From an uncultured Actinomyces sp. (GTDB taxonomy: Bacteria; Actinomycetota; Actinomycetes; Actinomycetales; Actinomycetaceae), in NCBI GenBank assembly GCA_937926415.1, contig CALBAF010000419.1, positions 1 to 5,185 on the forward strand: a stretch of 5,185 bases of DNA. The letters run 5' to 3'. Numbering within the stretch: position 1 is the first letter of the stretch; each line of letters begins with the position of its first letter. Under the pieces are notes generated by a model that was not told the DNA's origin, did no database searches, and saw nothing but the letters and a program-made list of their open reading frames with translations. This document shows, one piece after another, positions 1 to 5,185 of the stretch. The translations under genes were made by a program, and so were the position numbers.

Positions 1-115
1 GCGGTGGATGCTGGGGCGAGGCCGGGGCTGCGGTCGCCCCCGCCGTGGCCTCAGTGGTCTTTTCGATCGCGGTCTCTTCCGAGGATGGCACCGCGTGGTT
101 GTTCTGCTCGCTCAC
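1..115 (-). CDS. Unidentified protein, N-terminal 38 codons only (runs off left edge)
   Basis: A GTG codon at 115-113 overlaps the proA TGA (114-112) as GTGA, and the frame stays open to the window edge. The visible protein starts MSEQNNHAVPSSEETAIEK and continues as an Ala/Thr/Pro/Ser/Glu-rich stretch: 27 of the 38 residues are A, T, P, S or E, and only one is basic apart from histidine. That looks like a disordered N-terminal extension; no domain, signal peptide or membrane segment is visible. A GAAGGA Shine-Dalgarno-like sequence lies 11 nt upstream (127-132), inside proA, which is rather far. A second in-frame GTG is codon 9 (91-89). The overlap implies translation coupled to proA and the same operon. 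In many actinobacteria nadD follows proA, but no nicotinate-nucleotide adenylyltransferase motif is visible here, so I leave it unnamed. I am fairly sure it is a gene and unsure what it encodes. Confidence 0.6.
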   Translation of the reverse strand, partial: MSEQNNHAVPSSEETAIEKTTEATAGATAAPASPQHPP

Positions 116-1410
116 GGGCGGATCGTTCCTTCACCCTCGTAGATCCACGTGGTCGTCGTGAGCTCCGCGAGGCCCATCGGGCCGCGCGCGTGCAGCTTCT
201 GCGTCGAGATACCAACCTCGGCGCCCAGGCCCAGCTGGCCGCCGTCCGTGAAACGCGTCGAGGCGTTCACGGCAATAGCAGCAGCATCGATGCCCGATCG
301 GAACGCGCGCACGACGGCCACGTCGGATGCGACGATGCCCTCCGTATGCCCTGAGGAATAGCAGCGAATATGCTCAATCGCCTCGTCAACGTCGGCGACG
401 ACGCGCACAGCCAGGTCCATCGACAGGTACTCAGTCTCCCAATCGGCCTCGGTCGCGTCGACGATCATCTCCGCATCGATCGAGGGCTGGCCGTCGACGA
501 CAGCCCTGGTGGCCTCGTCCGCGTGGATCGTCACGCCCGCCGTCGTCAGACGGGTGACGGCGGCGACGAGGAAGCGCTGGGCGACGTCGACGTGCACAAG
601 CAGAGTCTCCGCAGCGTTGCACACGCCCACGCGCTGCGTCTTCGCGTTCATGATGATGGCCTCGGCGGCCTCCAGGTCAGCGGAGGCATCCACGTACACG
701 TGGCAGTTACCCGTGCCCGTCTCGATAACCGGAACCCGCGACTCTTCGACGACGGCGTTGATGAGCCCCGCTCCCCCGCGCGGAATCAGCGCATCGATCG
801 CTCCGCGCGCACGCATCATCGCTCGGGCACCCGCGCGGCCCCACGGATCCACCGTGGTGATCGCATCAGCGGGCAGGCCGACGGAGGTCAGCGCATCACG
901 ACACACCTCAATGAGGACGCGATTCGAGGACTGCGCGGCGCTTCCACCGCGCAGCACGACCGCGTTTCCTGCCTTCAGGGCAAGGGAGGCGGCATCAATC
1001 GTTACGTTGGGGCGTGCCTCGTAGATGATGCCGATAACGCCCAGGGGCACGCGCTCCTGCGTCACGCGCAGGCCAATATCAGTGCGCATTCCGCGCACGA
1101 CCTGACCGATCGGGTCGGGCAGACCCGCGATCTCGCGGACGGCCTCGGCGATTCCACGAATACGATCGGGGGTCAGAGCGAGGCGATCCAGCAGGCCCTC
1201 GCTCATCTGCTCCGCGCGGCCGCGGGCGACATCTTCGGCGTTTGCGGCCAGGATCTGGTCACTGCGTTCAATGAGCGCAGCCGCAATCGCCTCGAGACCG
1301 CGGTTCTTTGCCTGGGTCGTCGCGTTCGCGAGCACTCGCGCCGCAGCGCGAGCAGCATCCGTCACCTGGGAAATATCTGCAGCAGTATCCACCGGGCCAT
1401 CATGGCACAC
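112..1410 (-). CDS. proA: Gamma-glutamyl phosphate reductase (glutamate-5-semialdehyde dehydrogenase)
   Basis: Cytosolic enzyme of the second step of proline synthesis: it reduces gamma-glutamyl phosphate, made by ProB, with NADPH to glutamate-5-semialdehyde, which cyclises to pyrroline-5-carboxylate. The 432-residue product spans the whole aldehyde-dehydrogenase-like fold; the E. coli enzyme has 417. Visible landmarks are GVIGIIYEARPNVT (124-137), ALKAGNAVVLRGGS (144-157), PRGGAGLI (210-217), VIETGTGNCHVYVD (228-241), the expected catalytic cysteine in VGVCNAAETLL (Cys264), and the family signature NASTRFTDGGQLGLGAEVG (382-400). No key motif is missing. I chose the GTG at 1410 because an AGG lies 5 nt upstream (1416-1418). 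The in-frame GTG at 1392 would give 426 residues but has no good ribosome site. The gene starts 19 nt after proB and its stop overlaps the next start. The identification is secure; the start is less so. Confidence 0.97.
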   Translation of the reverse strand: MCHDGPVDTAADISQVTDAARAAARVLANATTQAKNRGLEAIAAALIERSDQILAANAEDVARGRAEQMSEGLLDRLALTPDRIRGIAEAVREIAGLPDPIGQVVRGMRTDIGLRVTQERVPLGVIGIIYEARPNVTIDAASLALKAGNAVVLRGGSAAQSSNRVLIEVCRDALTSVGLPADAITTVDPWGRAGARAMMRARGAIDALIPRGGAGLINAVVEESRVPVIETGTGNCHVYVDASADLEAAEAIIMNAKTQRVGVCNAAETLLVHVDVAQRFLVAAVTRLTTAGVTIHADEATRAVVDGQPSIDAEMIVDATEADWETEYLSMDLAVRVVADVDEAIEHIRCYSSGHTEGIVASDVAVVRAFRSGIDAAAIAVNASTRFTDGGQLGLGAEVGISTQKLHARGPMGLAELTTTTWIYEGEGTIRP

Positions 1411-1429
1411 GAGAGCCTGTCAAGCCGCG

Positions 1430-2557
1430 TCAGTCAGCGCTCAGCGCAGAAAATGCGTCGCCCAACACCGCCAGGTCGTCGCGGTGGATTGCCGGCCTGG
1501 GATGCTCATGACCCGCGGCTTGCAGTTCCGCGGTGCCAGATCCGGCGATCTCGGCCAGCGTGTCAGAGTCATATCCCGACACGCCGCGTGCGACCAGACC
1601 CGTCGGGGATGCCACGTCGACGACGTCGCCAGCCTCAAAGTGGCCGAGTACGGAACGTACGCCGGCGACCAGCAGCGACTTCTTACCGACCGTGATCGCC
1701 TGTGCTGCACCCTCGTCAACGATGATCTCGCCGCGCGAAGGGGCCACGTGCGCGATCCACAGGCGGCGCGACGCGGGCCGCTCCTGCGAGGGCTCGAACC
1801 ACGTGCCGACGTTTTTGCCCGCCAAGACGGCTTCGAGGGCGTCCGCGCAGGCGAGCTGCACGCCGATGCCGCTGGTGGTCGCCAGCATCGCGGCCTGCAC
1901 CTTCGTCGCCATGCCTCCCGTGCCCACGCGAGAGCCCGCGCCGGTCACAAGTACGCTCATGAGGTCGTCGGCGCTTTCAACACGCTCGATCAGCTCAGAA
2001 CCAGGATGGTCCGGAGGAGCGGTGTAGAGGCCGTCCACATCCGTGAGCAGCACGAGGGCGTCGGCCTTAATCATCTGGGCGATGAGTGCGGCGAGGCGAT
2101 CGTTGTCGCCGAAGCGCAGCTCTCGGGTCGTCACCGCATCGTTTTCGTTGAGAATCGGAACGACGCCGAGGCCGAGGAGGCGCGTCAGGGAGGCGCGCAC
2201 GTTCGTGTAGTGGTCGCGGCGCATGACGTCGTCGGTGGTCAGCAGCACCTGGGCGGCGTCAAGGTGATGCGCCTGGAAGGCGGCTGTCCAGCGCGCCATG
2301 AGGAGGCCCTGGCCCATCGCGGCAGCGGCCTGCACGCTCGGCAGGTCCTTCGGCTTCGAGGTGAAGCCGAGCGGATCAAGTCCCGCTGCTACGGCGCCGG
2401 ACGACACGATAACGACCTCGCGGTCCGCTCCTCGCCAGCGTGCGACGAGGCGAGCCACCGAGTCGATACGATTCAGGTCCAGACCGCCGTCCTCGCGCGT
2501 CAGCGACGAGGAGCCGATCTTGACGACGATGCGAGAAGCCGCAGCCACTCCGCTCAT
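1430..2557 (-). CDS. proB: Glutamate 5-kinase, with C-terminal PUA domain
   Basis: Catalyses the committed step of proline synthesis: ATP-dependent phosphorylation of glutamate to gamma-glutamyl phosphate, which is handed to ProA. The 375-residue protein (E. coli 367) has an amino acid kinase domain at about 8-255: KIGSSSLT (13-20, Lys13), VSSGAVAAG (51-59), NENDAVTT (137-144, Asp140), FGDND (149-153, Asn152), LLTDVDGLY (170-178) and GTGGMATK (212-219, Lys219). These residues correspond to the substrate- and ATP-binding residues known in the family. A PUA domain follows at about 277-349 (GEIIVDEGA to AGSGTAEL). In the family the enzyme is feedback-inhibited by proline and the PUA domain modulates this. 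The ATG at 2557 overlaps the obg stop as ATGA, and the kinase core starts eight residues later. An upstream in-frame start at 2605 would add 16 residues inside obg and is unlikely. The weak ribosome site (GGATC) fits translational coupling to obg. Confidence 0.97.
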   Translation of the reverse strand: MSGVAAASRIVVKIGSSSLTREDGGLDLNRIDSVARLVARWRGADREVVIVSSGAVAAGLDPLGFTSKPKDLPSVQAAAAMGQGLLMARWTAAFQAHHLDAAQVLLTTDDVMRRDHYTNVRASLTRLLGLGVVPILNENDAVTTRELRFGDNDRLAALIAQMIKADALVLLTDVDGLYTAPPDHPGSELIERVESADDLMSVLVTGAGSRVGTGGMATKVQAAMLATTSGIGVQLACADALEAVLAGKNVGTWFEPSQERPASRRLWIAHVAPSRGEIIVDEGAAQAITVGKKSLLVAGVRSVLGHFEAGDVVDVASPTGLVARGVSGYDSDTLAEIAGSGTAELQAAGHEHPRPAIHRDDLAVLGDAFSALSAD

Positions 2558-4077
2558 GACTGATCCGAGGCGTCGGTCCAGTGGCCGGCCTGGCGCTCCG
2601 TCCACAGCTCGTCACGTGCGGCGGTCTTGGCATCCATGACCTGGTGGTACACCTCGCGGCGCTCCTTGCGGCTCGGACGCGCGTTCTGATCCAGGCGCAG
2701 GTCCGTGCCACGCGAGCCCAGCAGCTCGGGACCGGTCGTGAGGGTCGGCTCCCAGTCGAAGACGACGCCGCCGTCCAAGTCACCGATCACGACGGTGTCG
2801 CCGGCGACCGCGCCAGCCTTCATCAGGGCGTCTTCGACGCCAGCGGCGTTGAGGCGATCCGCGAGGTAACCCACGGCCTCGTCGTTGGCGAAGTCGGTCT
2901 GGCGCACCCAGCGCTCCGGCTTGTCACCGCGCACCTGGAACACGTCCTCGCCGTCCTTGCGGGTCTTGCGCACCGTGATCTCCACGCTGCGACCGACAGC
3001 CTTCGGACGGATGACGGGACGGGCAGCCTCGAGAGCGGGACGCTTCGCGCGCTCCTCCTCGACGATGCCTGCCAGGGCGAAGGACAGCTCCTTCAGTCCC
3101 TCGTGGGACACGGCGGACACCTCGAGCACGGGCCACCCAAAGGACTCGAGGTCCGGGCGCGTAATCTCGGCAAGGTCGCGGCCGTCGGGAATATCGATCT
3201 TGTTAAGAACGATGACACGGGGGCGCTCCATAATCGGCACGTAGCCTTCGACCTGCGTCAGGTCCCCCTGGTAGGCCTCGAGCTCGGCTTCGATGATGCG
3301 CAAGTCCTCAACCGGCTCGCGATCGGTCTCGAAGGCTGCTGTGTCGAGCACGTGCACGATGACGGCGCAGCGCTCGATGTGGCGCAGGAAGTCCAGGCCG
3401 AGGCCTCGGCCCTGGGAGGCACCGGGGATCAGGCCGGGAACGTCCGCGACCGTGTAGCGCGTGTCGCCTGCAGAGACGACGCCCAGGTTCGGGACCAGCG
3501 TCGTGAAGGGGTAATCGGCGATCTTCGGGCGCGCCGAGCTCAGGGCGGCGATCAGCGAGGACTTCCCCGCCGACGGGAAGCCGACGAGAGCCACGTCCGC
3601 GACGGACTTCAGCTCGAGAATGACGTCGCGCTCCTCGCCGGGCTCGCCCAGCAGGGCGAAACCGGGCGCCTTGCGGGCCTTCGACGCCAGAGCGGCGTTA
3701 CCCAGGCCACCGCGGCCACCCTCGGCGACCACGTAGCGGGCACCCGCGCCCGTCAGGTCCGCGAGCAGCTCACCCGACATGGACTTGACGACCGTGCCCT
3801 CCGGAACCGGCAGGATGATATCCGCGCCGGTCTTTCCCTGACGGAAGTCACCCATGCCGGGCGTTCCGTTGTCCGCACGGCGATGCGGGCTGCGGTGGTA
3901 GTTCAGCAGCGTCGTCTCCTGCTCGCTCACCTCGAGGATGACCGAGCCGCCATTGCCGCCGTCTCCGCCGTCAGGGCCGGCCAGCGGCTTGAACTTTTCA
4001 CGCTTAATCGAGGCAACGCCGTTACCGCCGTTACCACCCATCGCGTGCAGAGTCACGCGATCCACGAAGTCTGCCAC
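2554..4077 (-). CDS. obg: Obg/CgtA family GTPase, long actinobacterial form
   Basis: Ribosome-associated GTPase acting in late 50S subunit assembly and linked in several bacteria to growth and stress control. The 507 residues divide into three parts. The glycine-rich Obg fold (1-158) has [16 protein letters not shown] and [10 protein letters not shown]. The G domain (about 160-340) has G1 GFPSAGKSS (166-174), G2 DYPFTTL (188-194), G3 DVPG (212-215), G4 NKID (292-295) and G5 SA (321-322). The C-terminal OCT domain (about 365-443) ends [14 protein letters not shown] 64-residue charged tail (444-507) follows, typical of long actinobacterial Obg proteins and absent from E. coli. The GTG start at 4077 matches the usual N-terminus ([11 protein letters not shown]) and has AGGAG 5 nt upstream. 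Starting at 4125 would run into the upstream hairpin region and add 16 atypical residues. A terminator-like hairpin lies between rpmA and this gene; proB overlaps its stop. Confidence 0.97.
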   Translation of the reverse strand: MADFVDRVTLHAMGGNGGNGVASIKREKFKPLAGPDGGDGGNGGSVILEVSEQETTLLNYHRSPHRRADNGTPGMGDFRQGKTGADIILPVPEGTVVKSMSGELLADLTGAGARYVVAEGGRGGLGNAALASKARKAPGFALLGEPGEERDVILELKSVADVALVGFPSAGKSSLIAALSSARPKIADYPFTTLVPNLGVVSAGDTRYTVADVPGLIPGASQGRGLGLDFLRHIERCAVIVHVLDTAAFETDREPVEDLRIIEAELEAYQGDLTQVEGYVPIMERPRVIVLNKIDIPDGRDLAEITRPDLESFGWPVLEVSAVSHEGLKELSFALAGIVEEERAKRPALEAARPVIRPKAVGRSVEITVRKTRKDGEDVFQVRGDKPERWVRQTDFANDEAVGYLADRLNAAGVEDALMKAGAVAGDTVVIGDLDGGVVFDWEPTLTTGPELLGSRGTDLRLDQNARPSRKERREVYHQVMDAKTAARDELWTERQAGHWTDASDQS

Positions 4078-4082
4078 TGTTG

Positions 4083-4087
4083 CTCCT
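4083..4087 (-). promoter_or_regulatory. Ribosome binding site of obg
   Basis: AGGAG on the minus strand, 5 nt before the GTG at 4077. This is the best Shine-Dalgarno sequence in the window, and it decides the obg start in favour of GTG 4077 over the upstream in-frame ATG at 4125. Confidence 0.75.
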
Positions 4088-4107
4088 GACGACTGAAAAT
4101 GAATGTT

Positions 4108-4140
4108 GAAAAGGGCGCCCGGCAACGCCGGACGCCCTTC
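4108..4140 (-). terminator. Terminator or attenuator hairpin between rpmA and obg
   Basis: On the minus strand the arms at 4127-4139 and 4111-4123 form a 13-bp stem closed by a 3-nt GUU loop. All pairs are Watson-Crick except one G-U wobble (4132 with 4118). That position is a C-A mismatch on the plus strand, so the hairpin is adapted to minus-strand RNA. Four U residues (4112-4109) end the 3' arm and run past it, followed by a U-rich but interrupted stretch. The stem starts 13 nt after the rpmA stop and ends 24 nt before the obg ribosome site. The structure and position are those of an intrinsic terminator. Because the U-run is short and obg has no clear promoter of its own, I infer partial readthrough, which would set obg-proBA expression below that of the ribosomal protein genes. 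Confidence 0.75.
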
Positions 4141-4152
4141 ATGCGCGCGGTC

Positions 4153-4410
4153 TCAGGCAGAGACCGGCGAAACGCTGACGACCTTGCGATCGCGCTTGCG
4201 GCCGAACTCGACCGCACCGGCGCGCAGGGCGAACAGGGTGTCATCCTTGCCACGGCCAACGCCGTCGCCAGGGTGGAAGTGGGTGCCGCGCTGACGAACG
4301 AGGATCTCACCAGCGTTGACCAGCTGGCCGCCGTAGCGCTTCACGCCGAGGCGCTGCGCGTTCGAGTCGCGACCGTTACGGGAGGAACCAAGGCCCTTCT
4401 TATGTGCCAT
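4153..4410 (-). CDS. rpmA: 50S ribosomal protein L27 (bL27)
   Basis: Small basic protein of the large ribosomal subunit whose N-terminal tail reaches the peptidyl-transferase centre near the tRNA acceptor ends. The 85 residues begin directly with [16 protein letters not shown] and contain the family core [23 protein letters not shown] (26-48) and a closing basic segment, with no insertions. There is no N-terminal extension of the kind cleaved off in Firmicutes, so the mature N-terminus follows simply from methionine removal. E. coli L27 is also 85 residues. The ATG at 4410 fits the family start exactly. A modest AGAAAG ribosome site lies about 9 nt upstream. The gene starts 34 nt after rplU, with no promoter or terminator between them, so the two are co-transcribed. 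The identification is firm. Confidence 0.98.
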   Translation of the reverse strand: MAHKKGLGSSRNGRDSNAQRLGVKRYGGQLVNAGEILVRQRGTHFHPGDGVGRGKDDTLFALRAGAVEFGRKRDRKVVSVSPVSA

Positions 4411-4444
4411 CAGTTGCTACTTTCTGCTCGTGGGAACGTCGGGT

Positions 4445-4765
4445 TCAGGCGATCTCGGTGATCTTGACGACCGACATCTTCTGACGGTGTCCCTGGCGCT
4501 TGCGGTAGCCCGACTTGTTCTTGTACTTAATGATGGAAATCTTGGGGCCCTTGGCCGAGTCAACAACCTCAGCCTTGACGGAAACCTTGCCCAGCTTGGC
4601 TGCGTCAACGGTGATGGCGTCGCCATCCACCAGCATCAGCGGCTGGAGCTCGATGCTCGAACCGATTTCTTCTGCCAGCTTGTCGACGACGACGACGTCA
4701 CCGACGGACACCTTTTCCTGCCGGCCGCCAGCCTTGACGATCGCGTAGACCACGTTGGAGCTCAT
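4445..4765 (-). CDS. rplU: 50S ribosomal protein L21 (bL21)
   Basis: Large-subunit protein that binds 23S rRNA and contacts L20. The 106-residue product (E. coli 103) shows YAIVKAGGRQEKVSVGD (7-23), the central beta-barrel (QPLMLVDGD at 41-49) and the C-terminal rRNA-binding signature KGPKISIIKYKNKSGYRKRQ (72-91). Two starts are possible. The ATG at 4765 gives MSSNVVYAIVKAGG and has GAGAAGAG directly upstream (4766-4773). The GTG at 4753 gives MVYAIVKAGG, the commoner N-terminus in actinobacterial L21 (102 residues), with only a GAG 7 nt before it. I chose the ATG for its initiation context. Extending to 4861 would add 32 residues with no family match. It is the first gene after a 219-bp spacer with promoter-like elements and heads the rplU-rpmA pair. 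Confidence 0.97.
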   Translation of the reverse strand: MSSNVVYAIVKAGGRQEKVSVGDVVVVDKLAEEIGSSIELQPLMLVDGDAITVDAAKLGKVSVKAEVVDSAKGPKISIIKYKNKSGYRKRQGHRQKMSVVKITEIA

Positions 4766-4833
4766 CTCTTCTCGTATTCGTAACCGGAATCGCGCCTCGA
4801 AACTGCCGAGGACTTGTCTCATTGTCATGATTC

Positions 4834-4856
4834 CGTTGGCGCTTGTTGCGCCGACG
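4834..4856 (-). other. Hairpin in the rplU leader
   Basis: An inverted repeat with arms 4834-4842 and 4848-4856 and a 5-nt loop (TTGTT on the plus strand). In minus-strand RNA it has eight Watson-Crick pairs and one internal C-A mismatch. If the candidate promoter at 4861-4890 is real, the hairpin sits at the very start of an rplU leader of roughly 90 nt. It could stabilise the mRNA or take part in ribosomal-protein feedback. I do not recognise it as a named leader family. Confidence 0.35.
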
Positions 4857-4860
4857 ATCA

Positions 4861-4890
4861 AATTTAGCCGATTCGCACGCCGGATTGCAA
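4861..4890 (-). promoter_or_regulatory. Candidate sigma-70-type promoter for rplU-rpmA
   Basis: On the minus strand TTGCAA (4890-4885, four of six matches to TTGACA) is followed by an 18-bp spacer and TAAATT (4866-4861, four of six matches to TATAAT). This A/T-rich patch stands out in the GC-rich spacer, about 96 nt before the rplU ATG. It is the best promoter candidate between rne and rplU. Both boxes are imperfect, and the call comes from reading by eye. Confidence 0.4.
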
Positions 4891-4939
4891 GCCGGCACGG
4901 TCACGGGCGGGCGTGAACTGCTGTGCGATTCCACACCCT

Positions 4940-4976
4940 GCGCTCGGGGGAGGGATGATCGCCCCTCCCCCGGCGC
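4940..4976 (-). terminator. GC-rich hairpin after the rne stop, without a U-run
   Basis: Arms 4940-4954 and 4963-4976 pair over 14 bp with one bulged base (4944) and an 8-nt loop. The core is CGGGGGAGGG against CCCTCCCCCG. It begins 8 nt after the rne TAA on the minus strand and is not followed by a run of U. The stem is strong enough to stall RNA polymerase or protect the rne 3' end, and terminators lacking a U-run have been proposed in GC-rich actinobacteria. Whether it terminates cannot be told from sequence. If it leaks, rne is co-transcribed with rplU. Confidence 0.5.
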
Positions 4977-4984
4977 TTGGATCA

Positions 4985-5185
4985 TTAACCGGCGTCGACG
5001 ATGCCGGTCGATGCGGCGCGACGACGGCGCTTGACGCGAGGCTGATCGCTCGCCTCGGGAAGCGCGATGTCATCGGTCGACTTGGTCGGAGCCACAGGTG
5101 CACTCACCTCGGCGCGTGCGGGCAAGTCGATGACGACGGGAGCCGGAGCCGCGTCGGGCTCGACGATGCCGGTCGAGACGGCAGC
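4985..5185 (-). CDS. rne: Probable ribonuclease E/G family protein, C-terminal 66 codons (runs off right edge)
   Basis: An open frame enters from the right edge and ends at TAA 4987-4985, followed directly by an in-frame TGA. The visible 66 residues are low-complexity: Ala/Pro/Val/Asp-rich, then a basic KRRRR patch (visible residues 52-56), then AASTGIVDAG at the end. The motif STGIV occurs at both ends of the visible part. No catalytic S1 or RNase E/G domain is in view, so the name rests on two things. The gene stands directly before rplU-rpmA-obg, where actinobacteria commonly carry rne, and the tail is a disordered, arginine-rich C-terminus as RNase E proteins have. In the family the enzyme processes and decays RNA at single-stranded A/U-rich sites, and disordered arms bind RNA and partner proteins. 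Certain as a coding end, moderately certain as rne. Confidence 0.7.
   Translation of the reverse strand, partial: AAVSTGIVEPDAAPAPVVIDLPARAEVSAPVAPTKSTDDIALPEASDQPRVKRRRRAASTGIVDAG
4995..5011 (-). repeat. 17-nt direct repeat in the rne tail, copy 2
   Basis: The 17 bases TCGACGATGCCGGTCGA (plus strand) recur identically at 5160-5176. The two copies are 165 bp (55 codons) apart and in the same reading frame, each encoding STGIV followed by an acidic residue. This copy lies just before the stop codon. Confidence 0.7.
5160..5176 (-). repeat. 17-nt direct repeat in the rne tail, copy 1
   Basis: Identical in sequence and reading frame to 4995-5011. It encodes STGIVE near the right edge of the window, so further copies may lie outside it. 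Confidence 0.7.

Noticed and set aside
370..2563. Long plus-strand open frames (370-1695 and 1271-2563) opposite proA and proB.
   Set aside because: Both are antisense to genes with complete family motifs, overlap each other in different frames and encode Arg/His/Ala-rich sequence with no family resemblance.
2581..4089. A 502-codon open frame on the plus strand, antisense to obg.
   Set aside because: It lies fully opposite the well-conserved obg gene, has a repetitive His/Arg/Leu/Val-rich composition with no recognisable domain, and is the usual mirror frame produced by GC-rich third codon positions.
4078..4125. N-terminal extension of Obg to the ATG at 4125.
   Set aside because: It would place the start in the terminator hairpin and bypass the good AGGAG site at 4083-4087. 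The family begins at the VADFVDR segment.
4099..4461. Plus-strand open frames opposite rpmA.
   Set aside because: They are antisense shadows of L27 with no ribosome site or domain.
4766..4861. N-terminal extension of L21 to the start at 4861.
   Set aside because: The extra 32 residues match nothing in the L21 family, and this region carries the leader hairpin. The start at 4765 or 4753 fits the family length.
4698..4985. A minus-strand open frame of 95 codons starting at an ATG that overlaps the rne stop.
   Set aside because: It crosses the hairpin and promoter region and runs into rplU in another frame. Its low-complexity sequence and lack of a ribosome site argue against a gene.
1..5185. 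Search for mobile elements, CRISPR arrays, tRNA or rRNA genes, toxin-antitoxin pairs and phage genes.
   Set aside because: None seen. Coding density, gene order and base composition are uniform and typical of a conserved chromosomal core region.

Overview
The window is GC-rich and compact, and every gene I can support lies on the minus strand, so transcription runs from the right edge to the left edge. The order is 3' end of a ribonuclease E/G-like gene, rplU (L21), rpmA (L27), obg/cgtA, proB, proA, then the first codons of a further gene. This order, the long Obg with an extra C-terminal tail, the frequent GTG starts and the base composition point to the Actinomycetota. An Actinomyces/Schaalia-like member of the Actinomycetales is my best guess, but it is an inference, not something the sequence proves.

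Right part (about 4766-5185): the C-terminal 66 codons of a probable Rne/Rng protein end in a basic KRRRR patch and a repeated STGIV motif. A 219-bp spacer follows. It holds a long GC-rich hairpin without a U-run just after the rne stop, a candidate promoter near 4861-4890, and a second hairpin in the probable rplU leader. Middle right (4153-4765): the two ribosomal protein genes are 34 nt apart. A strong hairpin followed by a short U-run separates rpmA from obg and looks like a terminator or attenuator that lowers transcription from the ribosomal protein genes into the GTPase and proline genes.

Left part (1-4077): obg, proB, proA and the edge gene are packed tightly. obg and proB overlap by ATGA, proB and proA are 19 nt apart, and proA and the edge gene overlap by GTGA. 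ProB (glutamate 5-kinase) and ProA (gamma-glutamyl phosphate reductase) carry out the first two steps of proline synthesis from glutamate. L21 and L27 are large-subunit proteins and Obg is a GTPase that works in late 50S assembly, so the window joins ribosome biogenesis to proline synthesis in one transcriptional direction.

I found no mobile element, CRISPR array, tRNA, rRNA or clear sign of horizontal transfer. This is a conserved housekeeping region. The items worth a second look are regulatory structures, the repeated RNase E tail and the unidentified edge gene, not a new system.
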